From Pseudomonadota bacterium (GTDB lineage: Bacteria > Pseudomonadota > Gammaproteobacteria > Steroidobacterales > Steroidobacteraceae): a stretch of DNA of 37,198 nucleotides. Position numbers and translations under genes: made by a program. The stretch covers positions 1-37,198 of the forward strand of contig QGVD01000033.1 of assembly GCA_003242685.1 (NCBI GenBank), read 5' to 3'. This document shows positions 9,187-17,364 of the stretch, in pieces. The notes beneath the pieces are model-generated. The model was given only the letters and a program-made list of their open reading frames with translations, was not told where the DNA came from and did not search any database. Numbering within the stretch: position 1 is the stretch's first letter; each line of letters opens with the position of its first letter.

Positions 9187-10290
9187 TCAGCCCACCAGCA
9201 CCTTGCCGCGCCGTACGAACGGCGGCTCGACGACGCGCGCGGGCAGGAGCTTCCCGCGCACGTCCACCTGCACACGATCGAACTGCGCCGCCGGCACGCG
9301 TGCGAGCGCGATCGAGCGCTGCAGCGTCGGGGAGAACGTGCCGCTCGTGATCTCCCCCTCGCCGACGCCGGGCACTATCACTTTCTGATGCGATCGCAGT
9401 ACTCCGCGCTCCTCGAGCAGCAGGCCGACGCGCCTGCGCGCGGAGCCCCGGGCGCGGATCGCCTCGAGAGCCTCGCGGCCGACGAAGCTTCTGTCGGCAG
9501 GCTCGAAGGCGACGGTCCACTCGAGTCCGCACTCGAGCGGATGCGTGTTCTCGTCCATGTCGCTGCCGTAGAGATTCATTCCCGCCTCGAGCCGCAGCGT
9601 GTCGCGCGCGCCGAGGCCGCAGCGGCTGACACCGCGCTCGGCGAGCTCGCGCCAGACGCGCAGCACGTCGGATGCAGGCAGCATGACCTCGAAACCGTCC
9701 TCACCGGTGTATCCGGTGCGCGCGACGAACCACTCGCCGAACGCCGCCGCGCTGAAAGGCGAGAGCGAGAGCGCGGTCTGCGCGTCCTCGGGCGCGAGCA
9801 ACGCGGCGAGCCGCTCGCGCGCCTGCGGTCCCTGCACCGCGATCATCGCGAGCTCGTCACGCTCGGTGACTTCGACTTCGAAGGTCTGCGCCCGCTCGCG
9901 GATCCACGCGAGATCCTTCTCGCGGGTGCCTGCGTTCACGACGATGCGGAAAGCTTCGCTGCCGGCAGACTCCGGACCGAGGAAGTAGACGATGAGATCG
10001 TCGAGAATCCCTGCGCTCTCGTTCAGCATGCAGGAGTAGAGCGCCCTGCCCGGCCGCCCGAGCCGCGCGACGTCGTTGGCGAGGAGGTATCGCAGGAACG
10101 CGCGTGCCTTCTGTCCCCGCACGTCGATGACGCCCATGTGTGAAACGTCGAACATGCCGGCGGTCCGACGCACGGCGTGGTGCTCTTCGATCTGCGAGCC
10201 GTAGTGGAGCGGCATCTCCCAGCCCGCGAACTCGACCATGCGTGCACCCTGGGTGCGGTGCAGCTCGTAAAGCGGTGTCCTGCGTCCCAT
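9187..10290 (-). CDS. gcvT: Aminomethyltransferase (glycine cleavage T protein)
   Basis: This 367-residue enzyme transfers the methylene group from aminomethyl-lipoyl-GcvH to tetrahydrofolate, releasing ammonia and giving 5,10-methylene-THF. Recognisable blocks are TPLYELHRTQGARMVEFAGWEMPLHY at the N-terminus, GMFDVSHMG near 45-53, an RTGYTGEDGFE segment, and the C-terminal barrel (KVIVPGVGEGEITSGTFSPTLQRSIALARV). The ATG at 10290 has a clear GGAGG site four bases upstream. It is the first gene after the glycine riboswitch, so the operon should be switched on by glycine. Confidence 0.97.
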   Translation of the reverse strand: MGRRTPLYELHRTQGARMVEFAGWEMPLHYGSQIEEHHAVRRTAGMFDVSHMGVIDVRGQKARAFLRYLLANDVARLGRPGRALYSCMLNESAGILDDLIVYFLGPESAGSEAFRIVVNAGTREKDLAWIRERAQTFEVEVTERDELAMIAVQGPQARERLAALLAPEDAQTALSLSPFSAAAFGEWFVARTGYTGEDGFEVMLPASDVLRVWRELAERGVSRCGLGARDTLRLEAGMNLYGSDMDENTHPLECGLEWTVAFEPADRSFVGREALEAIRARGSARRRVGLLLEERGVLRSHQKVIVPGVGEGEITSGTFSPTLQRSIALARVPAAQFDRVQVDVRGKLLPARVVEPPFVRRGKVLVG

Positions 10291-10332
10291 GTGTCCTCCG
10301 GTCTGCGGTACACGACGCCAGCCCGCGAAAAC

Positions 10333-10369
10333 AAAAAAGGCGGCAGGTGCGCTCGCCGCACCTGCCGCC
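10333..10369 (-). terminator. Intrinsic terminator of the glycine riboswitch
   Basis: On the minus strand a perfect 13-bp GC stem (GGCGGCAGGTGCG with CGCACCTGCCGCC) with a five-base loop is followed by six T residues and a further T-rich stretch. It lies directly after the second glycine aptamer and 43 bases before gcvT. This is the expression platform: without glycine, transcription should stop here. Confidence 0.92.
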
Positions 10370-10612
10370 CCTCTGTCCTTCGACCTGAGAGATCAGGCGC
10401 CTTCGCGCCGCTCCCCTTCGGTGGGCGGATTTCACGCCGCGCTGCCGCAGCCGGCTCGCACGTACGTCCGCCACTCTCCAGAGCTCGCCCCGGACGATCC
10501 GCCGTTCATGTGCCTGAGCGTTTCCGGGCGGGACTTGCGCCTTCGGCGTTCCGATCGCGCGGCCGCGCTCACCTCGGGCGGGCTTCGGGCCGGCGTCGGA
10601 ATCTCTCCGGAC
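10370..10612 (-). ncRNA. Tandem glycine riboswitch
   Basis: Read on the minus strand, the leader has two glycine aptamers in series. Aptamer I runs from about 10612 (CCGGAGAGATTCCGACG) through GCCGAAGGCGCAAG to the AACGCTCAGGCA...AACGG end near 10505. Aptamer II runs from about 10485 (CTCTGGAGAG) through CACCGAAGGGG and GAAGGCGCC to TCTCAGGTCGAAGGACAGAGGGG. These are the conserved glycine aptamer elements, ending in the GGACAGAGG closing strand. A terminator follows at once and then gcvT, so this is a glycine-activated transcription switch for the gcv operon. The exact 5' boundary is approximate. Confidence 0.93.
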
Positions 10613-10638
10613 GGGTCGGTTTTCGAGCGAGCGCGCGG

Positions 10639-10667
10639 ATGATATCAGCCGCACCCCGCCAACCCAA
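10639..10667 (-). promoter_or_regulatory. Promoter of the gcvT operon
   Basis: Minus strand: -35 TTGGGT (10667-10662), a 17-base spacer, and -10 TATCAT (10644-10639) with TGA just before it (extended -10). The predicted start near 10632 is about 20 bases before the first glycine aptamer. Confidence 0.6.
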
Positions 10668-10753
10668 GCTGCACCAGACAACGCTTCTTGTTGCCGTGAA
10701 CGGCCTCGGCGGCGATGATCCGGCCGCGATCAAGCTCGTGAGGACACGTGCGG

Positions 10754-11197
10754 ATGCGATCAGACAACATCCCGGCATATCTCGGTGCCGCCGTCATGTT
10801 GCTTCTCGCCGCGTGCGCGACACAGCCTCGCGCCGGCGAGAGCATCGAAGCCCTGGAGCGGGAACGCTTCGCCGCGATGGTCCGTCAGGACACCGCGGCC
10901 CTCGAGCCGATGCTGGCTTCGGACCTCGTCTACTGTCATTCGAACGGCCAATGCGAGAGCCGGAGCGAATTCCTCCAGACGATTGCGACGGGCCGCATCC
11001 GCTATCGCAGCATCGAGGTCGAGAGTCTGCGTGAACGCGAGGCGGACGGAGCCCGCATCCTCCACGGCGTCATCAGGGTCGAGGGCGAGCTCGGCGGGAA
11101 GCCCTCGAAGATGCGGCTCGTGTTCACGGACGTGTACGTCCGCCGGGACGGGCGCTGGCAGCTCGCCGCCTGGCAGTCCACGGTGCTGCCGCCCTGA
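10754..11197 (+). CDS. Small lipoprotein with NTF2/DUF4440-like domain
   Basis: This protein of about 147 residues opens with a short charged stretch, a hydrophobic segment and a lipobox (LLLAAC), so it is predicted to be lipidated and exported. The rest reads as a single NTF2-like (DUF4440/SnoaL-type) cone domain: LERERFAAMVRQDTAALEPMLASDLVYCHSNG, a middle strand region, and the typical end VFTDVYVRRDGRWQLAAWQST. No catalytic residue assignment is possible and the role is unknown. I prefer the ATG at 10754, because the GAGGA site lies nine bases away; a GTG at 10748 is the alternative. It is divergent from the gcv operon and not clearly linked to ispG. Confidence 0.8.
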   Translation: MRSDNIPAYLGAAVMLLLAACATQPRAGESIEALERERFAAMVRQDTAALEPMLASDLVYCHSNGQCESRSEFLQTIATGRIRYRSIEVESLREREADGARILHGVIRVEGELGGKPSKMRLVFTDVYVRRDGRWQLAAWQSTVLPP

Positions 11198-11291
11198 ACA
11201 CCTCCCGTTCCGTGGCGAATGTCCGGGGGCGGGAGCGGAGGGACGGTACAATAGCGGCATCTTCCCGGTTTCATTGTCCCGCCTGCGAATC

Positions 11292-12518
11292 ATGACCCAG
11301 GAGCGCCGCCGCAGCGTCGTCGTGCAGATCGGAACCGTCCGCGTCGGCGGATCGAACCCGATCGCCGTGCAGTCGATGACCAACACCGACACCGCCGACG
11401 TCGAAGCGACGGCTCAGCAGGTGCGGGCGCTCGCTCGGGCCGGCTCCGAGCTGGTGCGCGTCACCGTCAACACGTCCGAGGCGGCGGCCGCGATACCACA
11501 CATCCGCGATCGGCTGGAGCAGCTCGGGGTGAGCGTGCCGCTCATCGGCGACTTCCACTTCAACGGACACAAGCTGCTGCGCGAGCATCCCGCCTGCGCC
11601 GAGGCGCTCGACAAGTACCGCATCAATCCCGGTAACGTCGGACGCGGCAGCAAGCGCGATCCTCAGTTCGCCGAGATGATCGAAACGGCCTGCCGTTACG
11701 GCAAACCGGTGCGCATCGGCGTCAACTGGGGAAGTCTCGATCAGGATCTCCTCACCCGCCTGATGGACGAGAACTCCGCACGGTCACAGCCGCTGCCCGC
11801 GCAGCAGGTCATGCGCAACGCAGTCGTGCTCTCGGCGCTCGAGAGCGCGAGCCGAGCCGAGGCGCTTGGGCTGCCGCACGATCGCATCGTGCTCTCGGCG
11901 AAGGTGAGCGGCGTGCAGGACCTGATCGCGATCTACCGCGATCTCGCTTCGCGCTGTGACTACCCGCTGCACGTCGGCCTCACTGAAGCGGGCATGGGCT
12001 CGAAAGGCATCGTCGCCTCGACCGCAGGCATAGCGGTGCTGCTGCAGGAAGGCATCGGCGACACGATCCGCGTCTCGCTCACGCCCGAGCCCCGCGGCGA
12101 CCGTACGCAGGAAGTCATCGTCGCGCAGGAGATCCTGCAGACGATGGGCCTGCGGGCTTTCTCGCCCCTCGTCGTCGCCTGCCCCGGCTGCGGACGAACG
12201 ACGAGCACGTTCTTCCAGGAGCTCGCGCAGCGCATTCAGTCTCACGTCCGCAGCCGCATGCCCGAGTGGCGCAAGACCTACGTCGGTGTCGAGAACATGA
12301 CCGTGGCGGTCATGGGCTGCGTGGTGAACGGCCCGGGCGAGAGCAAGCACGCGAACATCGGCATCAGCCTGCCCGGCACCGGCGAGCGTCCGGTGGCGCC
12401 CGTCTACGAGGACGGTGCGAAGACCGTGACGCTCAAGGGCGAGCGCATCGCCGAGGAGTTCCAGGAGATCATCGAGCAGTACGTGGCGCGCAAGTACGCG
12501 CGAAGGGAAGCACCATGA
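11292..12518 (+). CDS. ispG: 4-hydroxy-3-methylbut-2-enyl diphosphate synthase (IspG/GcpE)
   Basis: This [4Fe-4S] enzyme performs the penultimate step of the MEP isoprenoid pathway, reducing MEcPP to HMBPP. It has 408 residues. The TIM-barrel part opens with IGTVRVGGSNPIAVQSMTNTDTAD and contains IGDFHFNGHKLL and KYRINPGNVG. The C-terminal cluster domain has CPGCGR and, further on, MGCVVNGPGE, which supply the cluster cysteines. The start at 11292 (MTQERRRS) fits the family; the frame is open further upstream but antisense-like there. No ribosome-binding site is visible. A TACAAT at 11247-11252 may be its -10, without a good -35. The stop overlaps the phhB start (ATGA). Confidence 0.96.
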   Translation: MTQERRRSVVVQIGTVRVGGSNPIAVQSMTNTDTADVEATAQQVRALARAGSELVRVTVNTSEAAAAIPHIRDRLEQLGVSVPLIGDFHFNGHKLLREHPACAEALDKYRINPGNVGRGSKRDPQFAEMIETACRYGKPVRIGVNWGSLDQDLLTRLMDENSARSQPLPAQQVMRNAVVLSALESASRAEALGLPHDRIVLSAKVSGVQDLIAIYRDLASRCDYPLHVGLTEAGMGSKGIVASTAGIAVLLQEGIGDTIRVSLTPEPRGDRTQEVIVAQEILQTMGLRAFSPLVVACPGCGRTTSTFFQELAQRIQSHVRSRMPEWRKTYVGVENMTVAVMGCVVNGPGESKHANIGISLPGTGERPVAPVYEDGAKTVTLKGERIAEEFQEIIEQYVARKYARREAP

Positions 12519-12853
12519 CCGAGCTCGCCGAGAAGAAGTGCAGGCCGTGCGAGGGCGGCGTCGAGCCGCTCACGCGCGATGCGGCCCAGGCGCTCATGAA
12601 GAAGCTCGCGCCGGAGTGGCAGCTCGCCGGGGACGCGAAGTCCATCCGCCGCGAGCTGCGCTTCCGCGACTTCTACCGCACGATGAGCTTCGTCAACGCG
12701 GTCGCGCACATCGCGAACCTCGAGGACCACCATCCGGACCTCGAGATCGGATACGACTACTGCAGGATCACCTTCACCACGCACGCCATCCGCGGCCTGT
12801 CGGAGAACGACTTCATCTGCGCCGCGAAGATCGACCGCATCCCCACGCGCTGA
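12515..12853 (+). CDS. phhB: Pterin-4a-carbinolamine dehydratase
   Basis: This 112-residue protein dehydrates 4a-hydroxy-tetrahydrobiopterin-type carbinolamines, recycling the pterin cofactor of aromatic amino acid hydroxylases; some bacterial members may serve other pterin pathways. The signature HHPDLEIGYDYCRITFTTHAIRGLSENDFICAAKID is complete, including the two adjacent active-site histidines. The ATG overlaps the ispG stop by four bases (ATGA), so it is translationally coupled. No phenylalanine hydroxylase gene lies in the window, so its physiological partner is not evident. Confidence 0.95.
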   Translation: MTELAEKKCRPCEGGVEPLTRDAAQALMKKLAPEWQLAGDAKSIRRELRFRDFYRTMSFVNAVAHIANLEDHHPDLEIGYDYCRITFTTHAIRGLSENDFICAAKIDRIPTR

Positions 12854-12869
12854 GCGCGGCCGCAGACGA

Positions 12870-14801
12870 TCACTCGCCGGTCATCTGCAGCGTGCGCTCG
12901 AGGAAGGCGGCGATGCGCCTGTAGGCGATGATCCGGTTGGAGATCTTGCGGATGCCGTGACCTTCGTCCGGGAAGCGCAGGTACTCCGCCGTGCCTCCGC
13001 GCTCCCTGATCGCACGCACGAAACGGTCCGATTCGGTGACCGGGTCGCGCGGGTCGTTCGCGCCGTGGATCACCATGATCGGCGCGCGGACGCCCGCGAC
13101 GTGAGTGATGGGCGAGAGCCGGCGGAAGAACTCCCGGTCTTCCGGATCGTCGATGTCGCCGTACTCGATGCGGTCGCTCGCCTTGAGCTGCGGTGACGCG
13201 CCCTGCAGCGCCGTGATCCAGTCCGATACGCCGACGAGGGCCACGCCGCTCGCGAACAGATCCGGCAGACGCGCGAGCGCGGCCATCGTGAGATAACCGC
13301 CGTAGGAACCGCCCATGATCGCGACCCGGTTCCCGTCGAGCTGCGGCTGCTTCTTCAGCCAGGCGACCGCGTCCGCGAGGTCATACAGCTCGTTCTCGCG
13401 CAGACGGCGATCGTTGAGCCGCGCGAAGCGTTTGCCGTAGCCGGTCGACCCGCGGTAGTTGAGATCGAACACGGCGATGCCCCGGGCGAGCAGATACTGA
13501 TGCGGAGCGTAGAAATCAGGCCTCGCCTGCGCCGTCGGCCCGCCGTGCACTGCGAGAACCACGGGCGCGCGGGCATCCGGCGCAAGCCCCCGAGGCAGAT
13601 AGAGCAACCCGTGGATGATCGTGCCGTCGCGTGCCGGGAAGCTGTGATGAGTCGGGACGACCATCGCATCGAGATCGAGGCCGGCGTGCGCGGAGCGGGT
13701 CGCGCGGTGCAGCTCGCCGGTGGCCGCATTCCAGACCCAGATGTCTCCCGGCACTCGCGGACCGGTGACGGCGATGGCGGCGATCGGGGCGCGCGGCGCC
13801 CAGCGGATGGTGTACGTGCCCTGCGGCAGTTCCGGAGGCGCCACATCCGCGCCGGTGCGCAGGTTCCGCACGCGCAGCCGCGAGTATCCGCCGTCGTTGA
13901 GGATCCATGCGAGGAACTGGCCGTCGTTCGTGATGGCGACGTCCTCCACCTCGACGTCCGGCGCATCGACGATGCGCAGCTCGCGCCGTGCGAGATCGAA
14001 GTACGCGAGCGCCGTGAGCTCGCGGTCCTGATCGGTGACGACGTAGAAGCCCGCGCCGTCCGGCGTCCACGCGAATCCGGAATACCGCGAGGCTTCTTCC
14101 GGACGGAACAGTGTCTCGAGCCCGCCCGTGCGCAGATCGAGCAGATACACGTCGTTGGCGTCCTCCCCGCGCGCTTCCGAAAGCACCACGGCGCTCCCGT
14201 CGGGATGCCACGAGACGGCATAGAGACCCATCCGGCCGCGGAACACCTCGCGGTCCTCACCCGACGCCACATCGATGAGGTGAATGTCGAAGTCGAGCCC
14301 GTTGCGCTCGGTCGTCGCGTACGCGACGAACCTGCCGTCGCGGCTGAAGCCGCCGAACACGCGGAAGGCTTCGGACGGTGCGAGCAGCTCGCGCTCGCGC
14401 AGCCCGTCGGGGCTGAGCAGGTAGTAGCCCTCGCGCTCGTTGCCGCTGCGATCCGTGCCGTAGAGGATCCAGTCGCCCGCGGGCGACCATTCGTGAAAGG
14501 TCGCCGACTCGACAAAAGTGAGCTGATCCGGCCAGCCGCCCGCGGCATCGACGACCCACACCTGCGGCGAGCCGCTGATGTTCGTGCTGAACGCGAGCCG
14601 TCGGCCGTCGGGCGACAGCGACGGTGATCGCGCGGTGCGTACGTTGAGAAAGCGCGAGATGTCGGGCCGCTCAGCTCCGGCGAGCGACGTCTCGACGGGC
14701 ACGGGGCGCGGGATGTCCGCTTCGTCGGGGACCTGCACGGGTGTCTGGGCCATGACGACTCCTTCGAACACGGCGGCCAGGATCAACGGCGCGCTTCTCA
14801 T
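12870..14801 (-). CDS. S9 family prolyl oligopeptidase-like serine peptidase
   Basis: This 643-residue protein starts with a short hydrophobic, signal-like stretch (MRSAPLILAAVFEGVVMAQ), so export is likely though the signal is weak. Residues about 50-385 are a WD40/Dpp-like beta-propeller (repeats such as SPSLSPDGRRLAFSTN, WTPDGAGFYVVTD). Residues about 390-643 are an alpha/beta hydrolase: nucleophile Ser near 498 in GGSYGGY, Asp in GANDPRDPV, and His in DEGHGI. Substrates are probably short peptides or acylated peptides; S9 subfamilies are hard to separate by eye. Its ATG overlaps the stop of the ubiI-like gene (ATGA), so it is the last gene of the ygfB-pepP-ubiH-ubiI operon, an unusual addition to that cluster. 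Confidence 0.93.
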   Translation of the reverse strand: MRSAPLILAAVFEGVVMAQTPVQVPDEADIPRPVPVETSLAGAERPDISRFLNVRTARSPSLSPDGRRLAFSTNISGSPQVWVVDAAGGWPDQLTFVESATFHEWSPAGDWILYGTDRSGNEREGYYLLSPDGLRERELLAPSEAFRVFGGFSRDGRFVAYATTERNGLDFDIHLIDVASGEDREVFRGRMGLYAVSWHPDGSAVVLSEARGEDANDVYLLDLRTGGLETLFRPEEASRYSGFAWTPDGAGFYVVTDQDRELTALAYFDLARRELRIVDAPDVEVEDVAITNDGQFLAWILNDGGYSRLRVRNLRTGADVAPPELPQGTYTIRWAPRAPIAAIAVTGPRVPGDIWVWNAATGELHRATRSAHAGLDLDAMVVPTHHSFPARDGTIIHGLLYLPRGLAPDARAPVVLAVHGGPTAQARPDFYAPHQYLLARGIAVFDLNYRGSTGYGKRFARLNDRRLRENELYDLADAVAWLKKQPQLDGNRVAIMGGSYGGYLTMAALARLPDLFASGVALVGVSDWITALQGASPQLKASDRIEYGDIDDPEDREFFRRLSPITHVAGVRAPIMVIHGANDPRDPVTESDRFVRAIRERGGTAEYLRFPDEGHGIRKISNRIIAYRRIAAFLERTLQMTGE

Positions 14802-16048
14802 GGCGCACCTGCTTCGATTCCCGCCTTCGCAGTGCAGATCCGCGGCAGCTCGCCGGAGAGACCCAGCGCGCGGCCGATGAAGAAGCGCTTGAGCTCTTCG
14901 CTGCGGTTCACCCAGCCGAGACCGCGCTGCGCGAGACGCGAGAGCGGACCCGAACCGTGTGCGAGGAAGCGATTGAAGGCGTGGATCATCGAGCCCATGA
15001 GCTGGTTCTCGCTCTTGCGCCAGCGCTCGTAGCGCCTGAGCACCCGAAGGGCTCCCGGGTCCTCGCGCTCGCTGCGGGCGTCGAGGATGAGCTCCGCGAG
15101 CGTGGCGGCATCGAGCAGGCCGAGATTCACGCCCTGCCCGGCGAGCGGGTGCACGACGTGCGCCGCGTCTCCGACCAGCGCGCAGCGGTGAACGACGTAA
15201 CGATGTGCCGCGAGCCTGCGCAGCGGGAACGCGGCCCTTTCGCTCACGAGCCGGATGCGCCCGAGCGCACCATCCGCATCGCGTTCGAGCTCGGCGGCGA
15301 ACTCCTCCGGGGAAGCCTCACACAGCGCAGCTGCACGCGCCGTGTCGATGGACCACACGATGGAGCTCGTGCCGTCGGCGAGCGGCAGGAACGCCAGCGT
15401 CCCGTTTCGGAGGAAACGCTGCCAGGCGGTGCGCTCGTGCGGCCGCTCGGTCGTCACCATCGCAACGATCGCGGACTGGCCGTACTCCAGGACGTCGGCG
15501 GTGAGCCCGATCGCCTCGCGCACGGCGGAGCGCGCGCCGTCGGCACCGACCAGGAGGCGCGCCGCGAGCGTCCCTTCGGTCGTCGTCACGGTGACGCGAT
15601 CCTCGCCGATCTCGAGATCGCGCAGCCGCGCCGGGATGATGCGTCCGCCCGCCTCTTCGAAGGCATCGAGCAGCGCCGCCTGCACCTGACGGTTCTCGAT
15701 GATGTGACCGAGATTGGGCTCGCCGGCGTGCGCGGCGTCGAAGACGAGCACGTCGGGTCCGTGCGGCGCCGCGGAGGCGTGCCACACGCGCATGCGCTCG
15801 AAGGGACTGAGGCGCTCCCGCGGAATCCTCGCCCACGCGCCGCAGGCCGCGAGCAGGTGCTCGCTCGCGCGGGAGAACGCGGAAACGCGAAGGTCGAACG
15901 GCGAACCAGGTTCGGGCGCACGCGGACGCTCGGGCTCGAGCACCGCGACGCGCAGCGCCGGGCCACCCGCGCCGCTCAGGAGAAGTCCTGCGAGGCAGGC
16001 GCCCACGGGCCCGCCACCTACGATCAGGACGTCCAGCGTGTCGTTCAT
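14798..16048 (-). CDS. ubiI: FAD-dependent ubiquinone-synthesis hydroxylase, UbiI-like
   Basis: This 416-residue class A flavin monooxygenase probably hydroxylates C5 of the octaprenylphenol ring in ubiquinone synthesis. It has the FAD-binding motif VLIVGGGPVGACLAG near residues 7-21, LLVGADGARSAVREAIG in the middle, and the C-terminal motif CALVGDAAHVVHPLAGQGVNLGLLDA. It is similar to the upstream UbiH; I assign UbiI from gene order (pepP-ubiH-ubiI as in E. coli). The start at 16048 overlaps the ubiH stop by four bases. It could instead be another UbiF/UbiM-type hydroxylase, because this family swaps positions between species. Confidence 0.85.
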   Translation of the reverse strand: MNDTLDVLIVGGGPVGACLAGLLLSGAGGPALRVAVLEPERPRAPEPGSPFDLRVSAFSRASEHLLAACGAWARIPRERLSPFERMRVWHASAAPHGPDVLVFDAAHAGEPNLGHIIENRQVQAALLDAFEEAGGRIIPARLRDLEIGEDRVTVTTTEGTLAARLLVGADGARSAVREAIGLTADVLEYGQSAIVAMVTTERPHERTAWQRFLRNGTLAFLPLADGTSSIVWSIDTARAAALCEASPEEFAAELERDADGALGRIRLVSERAAFPLRRLAAHRYVVHRCALVGDAAHVVHPLAGQGVNLGLLDAATLAELILDARSEREDPGALRVLRRYERWRKSENQLMGSMIHAFNRFLAHGSGPLSRLAQRGLGWVNRSEELKRFFIGRALGLSGELPRICTAKAGIEAGAP

Positions 16049-17364
16049 CTGAGCGAGAGTCCCCGCGCGAGCCGCGGCGAAGGCCCGCCGAATCCGAGGC
16101 TCACGCGCGCGAGCGCGCTCTTCGCCGGCGGCGTGAGATCGAAGAGCAGGAGCCCGAGGTTGCGCACGAAGCTCATGCCCGGCCGCGTATCGCCGAACAG
16201 CTTGACCAGGCCGTCGGTGAAGGAGATCACACCGCGGCGATCCGTCTGACGCCACTCGGCGAAACGTGCGAGCGGCTCGGCGGCGCCCACGTCCTCGCGC
16301 GCATCGACGAGGATCTCGGCGAGCATTGCCGCATCGCGCAGCCCGAGATTGAAACCCTGTCCCGCCACCGGATGCAGCGCCTGGGCGGCATTGCCGATCA
16401 GCACCGCGCGCTGCGCGACCGTGTGCTCCGCGCGCGTGAGCTTCAGCGGATAGGAAGCGCGCCGGCCCATGCGGACGAAGCGCCCCGCGCGCCAGCCGAA
16501 GCGCCCCTGCAGCTCGCGCAGGAAGCTCGCAGCGTCGAGAGCGAGCATCTCGGCGGCGCGCTGCGGCGTGAGCGCCCACACGACCGTGTAGCTGCCATCG
16601 TGGAGCGGCAGAACGGCGAGCGGGCCCGAAGACGTGAAGCGCTCGAAAGCGGTGCCGTCGTGCGGCCGGTCCGCTGCGACGTTCGCGACGACGGCCACCT
16701 GTCCGTAGTCCTCCACCCGCGCGCCGATACCCGCTGCTGCGCGCACGGCAGAGTGCGCACCGTCCGCGGCGACGACGAGCCGGGCGCTCACGCGCTCCGG
16801 TGTTCCGTCACCGTGCACGAGATCGAGACGCGCCAGGTCGGGAGCGAGCTCGACGCGTTCCGTGCGTACCGGTACGCGGATCTCGATGCCGGGTGCGTCC
16901 CTGAGCTTCGACCACAGCGCACGGCCGATGACGCGGTTGGCGGCGACGTAACCGAATGCCTCGACGCCCTGCTCTTCGGCGCGAAGGCGCGCGAAGCCGA
17001 AGCGACCGGCGTCGGAAACATGAATGGTGCGGATGGCCGCAGCGTACGGCGCAATGGCGTCCCAGGCGCCGATGGACTGGAGGATTCTCCGGCTGGCGTT
17101 GCCGAGCGCGGTGGTGCGGTCGTCGAAGCTCGGCTGGGCGTCGCTGTCCGGCGCGACGCCTTCGATCAGCAGAACCGCGAGCCCCGTCCCCGAGAGCGCG
17201 AGGGCAAGGCTCGCGCCGACCATGCCGCCGCCCACGATGGCGACATCGAACGTCTTCAGTGCCTCGTTCACCCGGCGACCGCCGCTCACTCCTGTTTCTC
17301 CCGCACGGGAACCCGTCTGATCCCGCACGGTACGATCGGCGGAAGGCACGGACACGGAGCTCAT
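16045..17364 (-). CDS. ubiH: 2-octaprenyl-6-methoxyphenol hydroxylase (UbiH)
   Basis: This flavin monooxygenase hydroxylates C1 of the ubiquinone precursor ring; it has 439 residues. FAD motif: FDVAIVGGGMVGASLALAL near 39-57. The UbiH-like segment SDAGRFGFARLRAEEQGVEAFGYVAANRVIG, the LVVAADGAHSAVR block and the end motif AVLIGNAAQALHPVAGQGFNLGLRD are all present. The ATG at 17364 overlaps the pepP stop (ATGA), which supports this start even though it gives a ~38-residue N-terminal extension before the FAD fold. A GTG near residue 32 is the other possibility. Confidence 0.93.
   Translation of the reverse strand: MSSVSVPSADRTVRDQTGSRAGETGVSGGRRVNEALKTFDVAIVGGGMVGASLALALSGTGLAVLLIEGVAPDSDAQPSFDDRTTALGNASRRILQSIGAWDAIAPYAAAIRTIHVSDAGRFGFARLRAEEQGVEAFGYVAANRVIGRALWSKLRDAPGIEIRVPVRTERVELAPDLARLDLVHGDGTPERVSARLVVAADGAHSAVRAAAGIGARVEDYGQVAVVANVAADRPHDGTAFERFTSSGPLAVLPLHDGSYTVVWALTPQRAAEMLALDAASFLRELQGRFGWRAGRFVRMGRRASYPLKLTRAEHTVAQRAVLIGNAAQALHPVAGQGFNLGLRDAAMLAEILVDAREDVGAAEPLARFAEWRQTDRRGVISFTDGLVKLFGDTRPGMSFVRNLGLLLFDLTPPAKSALARVSLGFGGPSPRLARGLSLR

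Noticed and set aside
10645..10845. A 66-codon minus-strand frame between gcvT and the lipoprotein gene
   Set aside because: It overlaps the gcvT promoter and the lipoprotein gene, and shows no domain.
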